Origin: Symbiodinium natans
Taxonomy: Eukaryota; Sar; Dinophyceae; Suessiales; Symbiodiniaceae
Length of the DNA: 37,500 bases
Reading direction: 5' to 3'
Assembly: GCA_905221605.1 (NCBI GenBank)
Contig: CAJNDS010002131.1
Span: 330,001 to 367,500 of the forward strand
Shown here: positions 1 to 11,600 of the stretch, in pieces
Layout of the letters: every line of letters starts with the position of its first letter
Position numbering within the stretch: the first letter of the stretch is position 1
The notes under the pieces: model-generated
Database searches by the model: none
The model's input: the letters and a program-made list of their open reading frames with translations, nothing else
What the model was told of the DNA's origin: nothing
Made by a program: the position numbers and the translations under genes

Positions 1-1490
1 TTGGGCTGCCGCCTGGATCCGGTGCCATTCATGGTATATTCCTTGTGGTTTAGGGTACCCAAAGGACCGATATTCAAACCCCCAATATGCGTTGAGGCTT
101 CGGGAATCACAGTGTGCTGGCTGTAGCTATGCCTGGTTACCTTCTGGCTATGACCATGCTGTGACCTCAATACAGGTTCGTAGATCCCTAAACCCTTTTG
201 CAGCAGGACCCCTTCCACCACTGCCTGCCTCGCCCTAAACCCTAAACCCTAAACCCTCAACCCTAAACCCTAAAGCCCTAAACCCTAAACCCCAAACCCT
301 AAACCCTAAACCCTGCTGAGTAAGGCTTAGTATCTACCCACGAACCTCCCGGTGCACCCGTCAACCCCTCCAGCCCCCTCAGAAGCCCACCGTAAATCCT
401 AAACCCTTACCCCTTTTTTGCCACTGGACTGAAGGCAAGCCAAAACCCTTAATAACTTAGCCCTAAACCCTAAACCCTAAACCCTAAACCCTAAACCCTG
501 AACCCTGAACCCTGAACCCTGAACCCTAAACCGTGAGCCTAGGCCCTAAATCCTAAATCCTAAACCCTAAACCCTAAACCCTAAACCCTAAACCCTAAAC
601 CTGCGCAGCCCCCCAAACCCTTAAAAAGCCCACAGGGCAGGATGCCTAGCTGTGCCGGCTTCGAGGAGGGCAGGGGAATCTCCACAGTGAAGGTACCGGA
701 CCTGAGACTGTTCTGAACTTTAGGGGTTTAGGGTTTAGGGTTTAGGGTTTTGGGTTTTGGGTTTTAGGGTTTAGGGTTTAGGGTCTAGGGTCTAGGGTTT
801 CGATTTAGGGCTTCGGACCTGAGAAGGGTCCGGCTGCCCAGGGCTTAGAGTTTAGGGTTTAGAGTTTAAGGTTTAGGGTTTAGGGTTTCTGCAACGGCTG
901 GCTCAAGGGTTTCTTGGTTTTGAGAGCTTAAGGCTTCGCCTTTTGAAGTCTTGGGGTCTAGGGCTTGTAGGGCCATTGTAAGGGTTCATGCCTTTGGGGG
1001 CGTGAACACTCAAGCCCTTCCCGAGCATTCCCCTTGGAGGTTCATGGGTGCCATGCGTAGAGGTCTTGTTGGAGCACTGTCGTTTCGCCTCTACGTACAC
1101 CGGGCCCTAAACCCAAGCCGGCCCCAAGCCCAAAACCCCTTAAGCCCCCTCAGGGCTGAAAACCCTAAGCCCCAAACCCTATAAACCCTATAAACCCTAC
1201 ACCCTAAGCCCTAAACCCTAAACCCTAAACCCCTTGTTAGGGTTTGGGGTTTAGGGAACATGCCAAGGCACTCGGGTGCAGCCTTGGGTGTCGCGACGTC
1301 CTTTGGCACGGCCGCCTTGGTCTTGGGCACCTCCGGCAGGGTTTCGGAAAAATGGGTTTAGGGGTTTAGGTTTTAGTGTTTAGGGGCTTAGGGTTTGGGA
1401 TGTTTAGGGTTTAAGGTTTGAGCTTCAGGGTTTAGGGTTTAGGGCTAAGCACATTTTTGAGTGCCTCAAACCGCAACTTGCGAAAGCTTC
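1..1490. repeat. Telomere-like repeat clusters, no gene
   Basis: Blocks of CCCTAAA (about 226-315, 451-600, 1190-1235) and of TTTAGGG (about 720-885, 1355-1460), with variants such as CCCTGAA and GGGTTTT, separated by short unique stretches. Orientation flips between blocks. The only other feature is the end of a MITE-like sequence at about 48-85 (GTTTAGGGTACCC motif, as at 19.75 kb). Confidence 0.85.
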
Positions 1491-1552
1491 TTTGCTAAAA
1501 CTCTCTTGCCGCGAGGCCTATCTCGCGAAGGGACCCGAACTAAGCTTAGGGT

Positions 1553-3956
1553 TTAAGGCTTCGGGCCCCCAAACCCCAATCCGAGTGAGTGACTGCGTGA
1601 GAGAGGGAGGCACCTGCCAAAAGCAGAGCTGCCATCCCTCCCGGACTCATCTGCAAACATGTCTCGGTTCTTGCAGAGTGAAGGCAACCAGTCGGGGTTG
1701 GGCTGCTTCTCTTGAGGCACAGCAGTGTCCGGAACGCTAGCGAGAGCATCCCGAACGGCCAATGGAGGGCGGCTTGCCAAGCGTGCCGAGGCAAAGTTGG
1801 ACGAAACTACTGAAGCTTCACCGGACGGCCAATCCTCCTGCATGAAGCGCGCTGAGGTCGCACGGTTAAGAAGACCAGTCTATGCAAAAGACCAGTCTAC
1901 GCAAGCTCCGTACCAGCACGGGCCCGAGCCAGCTGCAAGGCGCCTGCGAGGTGCTGGATCTCATCCTGCCCTGCCTTTCGCTTACGCGCTTGCTCTTGTT
2001 GCGGCAATTCCTGCTAGTAAGCTTGTTCAGCTGGCGGCAATGATCGAAACAGGGCGGAGTGCTCCTGCGTGACAGTTTAAAGTTTGTCGCAAACACGGTG
2101 ACATCTTCTGGGCCTTGCCGAGGTTCTGCTGCACTTCAGCCATCAAGCTGCGAAGGCTGCGAAAGAACAAGTGTCTGCCGGACATCTGCAGGCATTGACG
2201 AGGAAGCATCTGGCACAAAGCATGTTTGCTGCGTAGTCATCATTTCGCCGCGCGGTATGACGGCCGAGGAGCCGTGCACCTGCTCCACCCTTAAGGACGA
2301 CCAGCGAACCAGAGCATCGACCAGTTGCGAAGGATTCCACCCCAACTTTAGCAGCTCTCGTATTTTGTGAGCAGTCAGGTCGGCAATGTCTTCCTGCGAT
2401 GTCGCCGATTGCTAAAGCTTCATGGGCCACAGCACCTGTGATGACAGAAAGGACAGGTCAGAGAGGCTTCTACTGAACTGGCAATTTTACGTTCAGAGCA
2501 GACATAAGAAGCTGGTCCTTATGTGCTGCCTCGTGGAAGAAGAGGCATGGGACACAGAGGCAGCACGCAGGCAAGAGCTCCGCAAACTTCGCGCTTGCGC
2601 GGGCTCAGAATGAAACCAGACAAACCCACGTGTAATCCGAAAGACCAGCAACATAGCGCAGCTCACCCCTCAAAGACCCATGGAGCTCATCACAGCGGCC
2701 ACAAGTCGGCGCCCGGGACATACGCGGTCACAGCTGCCACAACCGCATATCTCAGATGGATGGGCTGAAGACGCGCAAACACATGAGGACGGTAGTCCGT
2801 CGCCTTTGGGTCAGCACGCGTGGTGGCCACAAGCCCCTGCAACGCAACGGCCAAAGCACCGAGCACAGCCCGTAGGATCGCGGAAGAGTCAGCTCCCCAG
2901 CGCATTTGCCTCGACCCCCCAGCAACTGCCGAAACTTCATGACCTCATCCAACTGGCGGGCCTGCACGTCGCAGACCACATGTGTCCGCAGAAACGTGAA
3001 GAGGAGTTCGCGCAAAGGAATTCCACAATGCTTGCGCAATTCTGGAAGTCTTTCAAGAGCGGGGCGCAAGCGCCCTTTTCGGACTGTTCTGCGCATCATG
3101 CGCCGTGCAGCCTGCAGATACATGCCATGACCCAGCCTGTTCCTGTTTTTGTGCGCGGGTGCATGTCTGGCAGTGAAAAGGCCTCCTCCCGTTGCAACAA
3201 TGCCCTCTGCCAGGGCTGCGTGACAGCTCTGTCTGCAACCACCTTTGTAGGTGACATGCCACTGTGCCCAGCTGACTTGAGAACCGGAAAGAATTTGCTC
3301 GCAGCATCGAAAAGATTCCAAAACTGTCTTGCCATCAGTGAATTGTCAAGCAGCTGAGCAAGGGCTATGCAGAGAGACCTGCATCCTCGACCTTTACCCC
3401 TCCTGAAGCCCGTGCTGGCACAGTGATCGATGTTGCTAGAAGGGAGGGATCCTTTCACACGCCAGAGCCGAGGTTTTCTAGTGACAAGTTACCGTACAGG
3501 TCCTCTGTCGCAAGCTTTCAGGCTCATTTGTCATGCATCTCGCGATATCCACGCTTCATATATGCCATGCTGTTCTGAGCGCAGTATCCACCGCACGGCT
3601 GCAATGAGCTGCCGGCCATCACCGTACTCGTCTTGCCCCACCTCCAAGTCCAACCTGGCTTCCAGGTTGGATCGCGCGGTCGCATCCGAGTCTTCGAAGC
3701 CCGGAAGCGCGGCGGCCCAATCCTCGTTCCCCTCCAACTCCTCCCATTCCTCCGCAGCACAAGGACAACCGTGCCTGGGACGTTTTCCATGGGGGCAACT
3801 TCGTATCCACGTCTGCAGAGGTGCGCCTCCAGCTCGTTCACCGTGGCAAGCACGCCATGGAGGTTTTGCTGATGCTCCTTGATGGCCGCCTTCATCGACT
3901 TCATGGAATTCATGGCTTTCATGGCCTGGTTGGTCATGGCTTCGATGTACCTCAAG
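1553..3956 (-). pseudogene. Decayed protein-coding region of unknown product
   Basis: Protein-like stretches follow each other on the minus strand but change frame and contain stops. 3956-3775: YIEAMTNQAMKAMNSMKSMK, VNELEAHLCRRGYEVAPM. 3772-3531: EEWEELEGNEDWAAALPGFE, RSNLEARLDLEVGQDEYGD, stop. 3390-3096: LCIALAQLLDNSLMARQFWN. 3125-2915: LERLPELRKHCGIPLRELLF. 2905-2690: AILRAVLGALAVALQGLVAT. 2407-2136: DIADLTAHKIRELLKLGWNP. 2065-1930: QEHSALFRSLPPAEQAY, TAG, ELPQQEQARKRKAGQDE. 1843-1600: ASARLASRPPLAVRDALASV. No telomere-like repeats interrupt it, unlike the intact genes. This suits an intron-poor or reverse-transcribed copy that has decayed; sequencing indels are an alternative for some shifts. 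No family is recognised. Confidence 0.5.
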
Positions 3957-4079
3957 TAGAGATGAACATCTTGGGTTCTTGGGGGTTGAGCCGTGTGATT
4001 TTGCAATCTCCGCAAGAGGCAAACAGAGAGCCACCAAACCCTACTTCTGAGGGTGGAGCAAAACCATAGCACAAACCAG

Positions 4080-6320
4080 CTGCTACGCCTGAGGGCGGCA
4101 CAAAACGTAAGGCAAACTTAATCTGCAAAGACTCACGCCCGAGGCCCGAGGGTGCGGGAGGAGAGGGTCGGGGGTTTTGAAAAGAAAGGGGCAGGGAGGG
4201 AGGAGCTCGCGAAGGGGCTTCGGATCCCTACAACTTCAGGCCGAGGTTTAGGGTGTTTAGGGTTTAGGGCAGTGTAGGGTTTAGGGTTTAGGGTGTTTAG
4301 GGTTTAGGGTTTAGGGTTTAGGGTTTAGGGTTTAGGGTTTAGGGGTTTAGGGTTTAGGGTTTAGGGCTTAGGGTTTAGGGTTTAGGGTTTAGGGTTTAGG
4401 GTTTAGGGTTTAGGGTTGGGGTTTAGGGTTGAGAAGTTTTGGGGTTGAGAAGTTTTGGGTTTGGGGCTTCGGGTCCCCAAACCCTAAACCTCTTGAGCTT
4501 CTGGAAAGGGACGAGGGGCCATGGAATCCGAAAGAAGGGAGAAACCCTCGGCTAGCCAGCCTACTTCCCTAAACGTGGTTCCTTTATTGGGGTATAAACC
4601 CTAAAACACCCTAAACCCTGAACAATGAACCCTGAACCCAAAACCTACACTTGGCCTCATACAGATCATGAGGCACCCAGGGGAAGGTTAGATACCACCA
4701 CCGGCTAGGACCGGAGGGTTCCGGGAGCTGGATGCAGAAAGTGGGAGTTTCAATCCGGATGTTCTTAGGCTTGTTTTGCTTCGGGCCGTTTGGGCGCCTG
4801 GGCCTGAGAGTAACCTAGGAAGAAACAGGGCGGCCTGTTTGGTTAAAGGGGCTGCTTAAAAGGGAACCTAAGAGTCCAACCCTAAACCCTAAACCATAAA
4901 CCCTGAGAAAAGGCAATAAGGGCCTACTCTGGGTCCTAGGTTTGGGTGCCTCCCTTACAGCTCCCGTCGAAGGTGCTGTTGGGCATCTGGCCACGCAAAC
5001 CCTAAAATGCTATTTGCTTAAGAACCCCCAAAATAACAAAACATATTCTTCCTTGTAAGAGCCATATCGGGACTATCATTCTTTCTTTTTTGTGGAGTCT
5101 TAAGCTAGTAGTAGTAAACTCCAAAACCCCTAAAACCCCAAACCCTGAACCCTACACCGACTCAGAGCGGTGCACTTGGCAAGGACAGAGCTGCACCCCA
5201 AACCTAAAACATCCACGCCGTCGGAGCTGCATGCCCCACCCGCCCCCAACCCCCCCCTTTTTAGGGTCCAGGGTTTAGGTTTTAGGGTTTTGGGCTTCGA
5301 GGAAGAAAAAGAAAGACCAGCCTCCTCATCAATCACGGGCACCTGCCCCACTTCCACGGCGGTGCCCTGGGCAGGAGTCTAGCTGACGCTGGGCGGGGTT
5401 CGGTTTGAAATGGTGCATGTTTTGTTCTCTCTCTCTCTCTCTCTCTCTTTCTCAACCCTAAACCCTAAACCCTCTTAGGTCCCTTAAAGCCCGAACGCAA
5501 TCCAAGGTTCCCACCCGCAAATCTGGGGATTTACGAGATTAGGGGTACCTCACTGGCGTCCTTGTTATAAGGGGAGCCTGCTATTTGGCGTCTATGTTTT
5601 GGGTCCCTTTCTATTGTAAACCTCAATGGCATAAGGGCCTAAGGGGGGCAATCTCAAACAAGCACTGATGATATTGGTGCAAGCGCCTGCTCGTCAACTT
5701 CGCAGCAGGCACAGAACATTGCTGGCAACGATCCGGAGGTACGACTGGGATAGCCGGGTACGCCTCTGTGCCTACGTTGCAGATACGGCTGCGGCTCGGT
5801 CTGCTGCAGACCCTATAAACCCTGGAGATGTGTGACAGAGACGAACCAGACTGGCACCCGCACTGGGCGCACAAGGTAGACCCTAATGGGTGAAGAGTTC
5901 CTCCCTCAAAAGTGCGCTCTACAAGCAGTCCCTAAACCCTAAACCCTAAACCCTAAACCCTAAACCCTAAACCCTAAACCCTAAACCCTAAACCCTCATG
6001 AACAGGACTCCCCCCTCAAAAGGGCGCCCCACAAGCAGACCCAATTTGCAGGCGTCCGGCTGGCCTTATTGGCCTTATTGGGGGCCTTGGGCCTCGAAAC
6101 CAACCCCTAAACCCTAAACCCTAAACCCGAAACCCTAAACCCGAAACCCTAAACCCTAAACCCTGAACCCCAAACCCCAAACCCCAAACCCCAAACCCCA
6201 AACCCTAAACCCCAAACCCTAAACGCTTTTTCACGCTCGCAGCGCGCTGCAGGCTCGCACGCGCGCACGTCAGCGGGAGCACGCGCAGCTCCAACCGTTG
6301 GACCTTCGGGTGCAGGCGTT
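4080..6320. repeat. Telomere-like tracts and low-copy sequence, no secure gene
   Basis: A TTTAGGG array at about 4245-4425, mostly perfect, is followed by scattered CCCTAAA units, a (CT)n run at 5429-5449, a perfect CCCTAAA array at 5932-5995 and a CCCTAAA/CCCCAAA block at 6105-6225. A weak PPR-like patch on the minus strand (TNIISACL, about 5695-5670) and a plus-strand patch after a TTACAG acceptor at 4960-5000 (LPSKVLLGIWPRK) are noted but not called. Confidence 0.7.
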
Positions 6321-6600
6321 CTCATAACATGGAATCAGGATGTTTAGTGTCACTATTCTGCTTTCTATGCTGAGTTACTACTATATACACTTATATCACA
6401 TTGTGGTAGTACATACTCAAATGTGACTATTTTGTAAATAGTACACAACATGGCATGTTCGTATAATATGCTTCGATGTAACATAACATTACTGATAATC
6501 TGTCATGTCAGACGATTGGGCTATGTATGTATAGGCATGTATATATATATATATGTGTGTGTGTGTGTATATACATATACAACATATACATATATAGAGG
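6320..6600. repeat. AT-rich island ending in a TA/TG microsatellite
   Basis: About 280 bp are much more AT-rich than the surroundings and end in runs of AT and GT at about 6539-6597. No exon is seen. A very similar AT/GT run, with a similar TATACATATATA border, recurs at 33.60-33.70 kb. Confidence 0.6.
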
Positions 6601-7025
6601 GTGTCGAAGTTAGGGCTCACAGGTTGCGGTTTCCGGTGGGTGCTTAGGGTTTGGGGTTCAGGGTGCAGGTTCCTGTTGAATGAGAATGGGAGGGGACGGG
6701 GTCATAGATGGGCTCCTGACTTCTTTGTAGGGAATGAATTAAAGGGATAATGTTTGGGACGGGGTGCCTTTTATAGGGTAGGATTCTCATACTTGGTTTC
6801 CCCACCACACCCGTCTGGCAGGCTTCTGAGCTTTCACAAGCAGAGTGCCCAAGAGTCGCCTAGGGCTTTGGGTCGCCAAACATACACACCAAAATTTCTT
6901 AGCAGAAACCCTAATCCACAAACCCTGAACCCTAAACCCCAAACACTAAACTCTAAACCCCAAACCCCAAAAACTAAACCCCAAACCCTGAGCCCCAAAC
7001 CCCAAACCCCAACCGCCAGATACCC

Positions 7026-8137
7026 CGATGCCGGTGCGAGGCGCCCCCGAGAGGAGCCGCGCCGCGTGCCGTGCGTTGGCGCGGCAGGACTCGATGATGC
7101 CTTCTTGCAGGTCCATGGGCAGCTCTGAAGTAGGGTTTAGGGTTTAGGGTTTAGGGTTTAGGGTTTAGAGTTTAGGGTTTAGGGTTTAGGGTTTAGGGTT
7201 TAGGGTTTAGGGTTTAGGGTTTAGGGTTTAGGGTTTAGGGTTTAGGGTTTAGGGTTTAGGGTTTAGGGTTTAGGGTTTAGGGTTTAGGGTTTAGGTTTGG
7301 GGTTTAGGGTTTTGGGTTCATGGGCCCTGGTTCTTCGTAGGGAATGAGGGAATGAGGTACCTTATATCGCCCCTGCTTATACCCTTGAAGGGTTATAGAG
7401 GGTACCTCACGCCCTCATTCCCTACTAAGAACCAGCAAGTTCTTGCAGGCCCGTGGGCAGCTCTAGGTAGGGTTTAGGATCATGGGTCGGTATTTGTCGC
7501 ATAAGTGCGAGTATGTATGTACGTATGCATGAATTTATGTATGTACATATGTCCCTGTCATCTCTGCGCCGTGTACTCTGACCTCAGGCAGGCCTCCACA
7601 ATCACGTGCACTGCCCCTCTAAACTCTAAATCCCAAACCCTTTTGCAACTGGGCTTGAGGTAAACCCCAAACCCTAAACCCTTAACTTCCTGAACCGCTT
7701 TGGGTTTACGACCCGCTCGCCCAATGAAGTTCTGGGAGCGCAATTCTCTTGCGAGCTCTTCGAAGGGGATTAGGGTTTGGGTTTGGGGTGTAGTTTAGGG
7801 TTTATGGTCGTTTTGGCACCCGCATAGCTGGACGAACCGCTCAGCAGGTCTCAGGTTCAGGGTTTAGGGTCCAGGGTCCCCATGGTTTGGGCTTTAGCTA
7901 ACCCTTTGAAGGACTGGAGGTTCCTTTTGCTCCCTTTTTTGTTTTCTGGTGGGAGGGAGGGTTCCCTATATTTCCATCGGAAAACCTCGAAACCAGGGGA
8001 TCAGGAGGAGGAAGAAAAGGCAACAACTGGTCTGCGAAGCTGAAAAGAAAGCTCGAGGTGTCGCAGGCTTGAGATTTGGGGCCCCGGGACGACCGGCGCT
8101 GCCTTGGGGACTGCGGCTTGATCCCCAACATCCAGGC
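7026..8137 (-). CDS. Candidate 3' exons of the PPR gene, boundaries unresolved
   Basis: Four coding-like patches lie on the same strand downstream. 8137 to about 8099, after CTTACAG: AWMLGIKPQSP. 7757-7696: SSER-type charged stretch ELARELRSQNFIGRAGRKPK. 7614-7563: AVHVIVEACLRSEYTAQR. 7124 to about 7026: ELPMDLQEGIIESCRANAR followed by HAARLLSGAP. The last two resemble the second half of PPR repeats (VEAC, IESC in the SAC position). I could not find donor and acceptor pairs that keep the phase, so these may be real exons with errors, a decayed 3' end, or a neighbouring gene. Confidence 0.4.
7133..7310 (+). repeat. Long TTTAGGG array
   Basis: About 24 nearly perfect tandem TTTAGGG units, the longest homogeneous array here, lying just upstream (on the gene strand) of the candidate exon ending at 7026 and followed by a MITE-like palindrome. 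Confidence 0.95.
7327..7435. mobile_element. MITE-like palindrome, family IV
   Basis: CTGGTTCTTCGTAGGGAATG at the left is mirrored by CATTCCCTACTAAGAACCAG at the right; the inner arms include GAGGTACC and GGTACCTC. About 109 bp, just after the long TTTAGGG array. A partial relative starts at about 6718 (TTCTTTGTAGGGAATGA). Confidence 0.8.
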
Positions 8138-8596
8138 CTGTAAGGTATGTACCCCCTTTTTGCAACCCCCCGGCCCCCCGCTCAAGCCCCTTATACCTCA
8201 TACTGTACAGTAAGCAAAACACCCGAAACCCTATGATCCTCACACACCCTGTCAACCCTGCAAGAATCCTTGAGGGATTTACATGCCCTAAACCCTAAAC
8301 CCTAAACCCTCAACCCTGAACCCTAAACCCTAAACCCTAAACCCCAATTAAACCCCAAACCCTAAACGACAATTCTCTCGCGGCCATGCAAAGCCGGAAT
8401 CCAAGCAGGTCCTTCTTTCTTTCTCCCGAAACCCCTCGACAGCCACACCCTAGGACCCTGAACACCACATATATCACCCCCGAAAACCTTATTCAGAAAC
8501 CCGAAAGCCCTGCAAAAACTTCTTGAACCTAACCCCTATCAAAAACCCCTGAAGCCCTGTACAAAAAGCCCTACAGACCTGCTCTCCCGCCCAGGC

Positions 8597-8665
8597 GCTG
8601 CAGTAGCTGGTCGCGTCGGCCTTGACGTGGCCCAGGAGGTCCAGGGCAGAGCGCCAGCGTCGGGC
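8597..8665 (-). CDS. PPR gene, exon encoding a short repeat
   Basis: After a CACAG acceptor the frame reads ARRWRSALDLLGHVKADATS followed by YCS, a PPR helix pair about five residues shorter than the 35-residue repeats upstream. Its start is in phase 0. A possible 12-nt exon at 9190-9179 (ACQG, CAG|...|GTGTCA) would restore the Cys-to-Trp spacing from the preceding exon, but this is speculative. The donor is probably GC after YCS. Nothing convincing follows directly downstream. Confidence 0.65.
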
Positions 8666-11600
8666 CTGTGGCTGGGGGATTGATTGGGGGTTTTTGGCAG
8701 GTCTTGGGTGGTTTCTGGCGGGTCTTGAGTGGTTTGTTGGGGTTTGGGTGGTTTTGGCGGGTTTGGGGGGTTTGGGGGTTTTGGGGTCTGGGGTTTTCTG
8801 GGTTTGGGGTGTTTGGTGCTTGGGGGTTTTGGTGGGGGTTTAGGTTTCTAGGATTGGAGGGTTCAGGTTTCAATAACAATTTGGGCTGTAATCATCGCAC
8901 CCGCCCATTACAAGGGGTAACATCCCAAGTTGAGGGTCAGTTATTGGAGGCACTCTTCGGGGCACGTAGCGTCTCAGAAGGATGACTGACTTTAGGATAC
9001 TTGTACGTAGCCTTGCTTTGGGCACGAAAAAACCCTGCAACTACCTATGAACATCCAACCAACTCCCTGTCTTCACAACAGCTCGAAACTCCAAGATGCC
9101 TACGGAATCGCCAAGTACAAGTCGTGAGAAGCTTCGGCGGGAACCCAAGAGACTGTCCAACACCTGCTGCTCTGACACGCCTTGGCAAGCCTGTGAAAAA
9201 TGGACTGGTCCCTGCCCTTTAAGCAAAACAACATTACTTGGCGATTTCATGGGTGGCTGACAACAGAGGAGGGTATGGAGCACCCTAAGCATGGCTCAAT
9301 AAGGTGCAACGAAGAGTTTTCCTGCTCCTAGCCTTCTTTGCAGCAGGGCTCCTCGCCACCCTACTTAAAAACCCTATAATTTGGCAGTTCTGCTTGTACC
9401 CATAACAGTCCATAACCCTACATACAACTAGCCACGACCAACTAACAACCCCAAACCCTAAACCCTAAACCCCAAAACCCCTAAACCCTAAACCCTAAAC
9501 CCTAAACCTCAAACCCTGAACCCTGAACCCTGAACCCTGAACCCTGAACCCTTAACTAGCTAGAAGGGACAAGCCCCGCCTCCGCCAGCGCGCGCAGCGC
9601 CGCGTTCGCGGCCGCGCCGCGCGGGGCGGGGGCGGCAAGCAGCGCCAGCCGCCAACGGCCAGCTGCGGGGGCGTTTAGGGGTTCTGTACTCCCCTTAGAA
9701 CCTCAATAAGAATATGTTCAACATGAATATGAATGAAAAGTAATTCCTAAGGGGGCAATAAGTTTAGGGTTTGCGGGTCTTAGGGTTTGGCGAGGCCTGG
9801 GGTTGCTGGGCAAGAAAGATTTTGGGGCGTGTGCGCGCGTCTGTATCTAGGCCGACAAGTTGTGGGAAATTGGCAACAACGATCCAGTAACTATTTCGGG
9901 GCTCAGGGTCTAGAGTCTAGGGGCTCCTTAGTCTTGATCTCGCAAGCCCCAGCCTGCCGCGCAGGCGTCGACCGCGCTGCTCAGGCTGGCAGCGTTCGCG
10001 GTGAGACGGATCAGGGCCATAAGCGCCCTGCGTTGTCAACAGAGGAGGGCTTGGGGGTTTGCGTAGGGTCCAGGAGCACCCCCTTGTTGTCCGCATGCCT
10101 GCTAGCTACACCTGAAAGTTATCTGCAAGGCCCTCCCCCCATGATCCTCACCAGTAGATCTGAGCAACAAATTGTGCCAAGAGCCGATGCAGCCATAAAC
10201 CCTAAACCCTAAACCCTAATCCTAAACCCTAAACTCTAAACTCTAAACTCTAAACCCTAAACCCTAAACCCTAAACCCTCTCCATCATGTCCGAGATGCA
10301 GGAAAGCCATCGCCAACTTCCAGCTATAACCGCATGCGGAAATTGCCACGCCTCATGCTGGTGGGGCTGGGTTGGGCCGGGTCCCTGGGGTCTGTGGGCA
10401 TCTGAACTACGAATCGAGAAGTTTGCGAGAGCTTTGGTCAAACTACGGTGCAGTTCCCCTAGCCCTAAACCCTCAACCCTCAGACCTAAACCCTAAACCC
10501 TTACAGCCTCAACCTTCTTGAGCCCTGAACCCTCTTGAGCCCTCAACCCTCAACCCTAAACCCAGCCAGCGTGCTGCAGCTCACCACCGAGGGCGCAGGG
10601 CCCCCCGGGAAGCAGCCAGCCAGGAGCTGGGTGGCCTCCGCCCAGCGCTGGCCTTTGGGGGTTTTGGGGCTTCGGGCTTGGGGTTTCCGGTTTCGGGTTT
10701 AGGGTTTAGTCGCTCACTCTCGCACAAGGCCGGCATGGTTTAGGGTTTATAGGGTTTAGGGTTTAGGGTTTCGGGCTTCTTTAGGGTTACTGGGGCGTCG
10801 TGGGGTGCAGGGGTTGACTTTAATATCTTAAAACAGCTTGGGGGAAGCTTCGGATTTTGGGCCGACCAGGGTTTGGGGACCTGGGGGTTCAGAAAGCTTC
10901 AAGGTTTTGAGGGTTGAGAACCGTCTGGAGGCCCGGGGGAGGGTGGCGGGAAGGGTTGAAGTTGTTTCTGCTGGCTGCTTAGCTTGGCAGACAATCGGTT
11001 GTGGCTTGAATAACACAACAAACCATACGAACAAAGCATAGTATCTACCAAATGTCTATATATTACGCTAACTTCGTTTTCAGCTTCTGCTGGTTGCTTC
11101 CATCTTCCCATTCGGATCCTTTTACGCACGTCCTGGAACAAAACCTTGCATCCGAAGGGAGCACCAACTCCTTTAGCGAGGCCGGGCGGCGTTTGGCACA
11201 AGCGCTCCTGAGATGGCAGGACTCGAGGACAAGAGAAAGCTAAGAATACCGCACCTGATTCATCAAAGCGGGTACAGGTACTGGGAATTCATGTGTGGTT
11301 AAAGAGGTTTATAAGGGAAGCTCACCCCTAGAAAAGGTCCTGGAGGAACAAGCCAAAATCAACCGAGCGCAGGGCATGTGCTTAATCACTACTGGCGGAA
11401 GCCCTTGAAGCAGCTTGGACCTGTGCAGCCGCCCTGTCTGAACCCTCCTCCAAACCAACAGGAGGCCTTCTTCCACTCACGCGTTGAACTCTAGACCCCA
11501 GCCCTATAAACCCTAAGCCCTACTAGAAATTTCTGTAGGCCATTGGATCGAAGAGAATCCCAACTGCTGGAAGCCGTTTTCAAAAGCAAGTTGAACCAGC

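Noticed and set aside
226-315. CRISPR-like regular repeat
   Set aside because: The repeats are contiguous 7-mers without spacers, and the genes are eukaryotic and intron-rich.
900-916. Possible spliced-leader relic (TGGCTCAAG)
   Set aside because: Only nine bases match the 3' end of the dinoflagellate spliced leader, and no coding block follows in the right orientation.
2680-3357. 225-codon plus-strand open frame
   Set aside because: The opposite strand carries segments with more protein-like composition (for example HCGIPLRELLFTFLRTHVV). The plus-strand frame is probably its shadow.
3740-3790. A 32-nt intron joining two frames of the decayed gene
   Set aside because: GT and AG borders and phase fit (GTCCC...GGAG), but the length is far below that of any other intron here. 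A simple frameshift is more likely.
6754-7128. Long plus-strand frame with NPKPQTLNPKPQTLN-type repeats (and similar frames at 8571, 10287, 17842, 30255)
   Set aside because: These are translations of CCCTAAA/TTTAGGG arrays, whose 7-bp period keeps all frames open. No independent coding signal.
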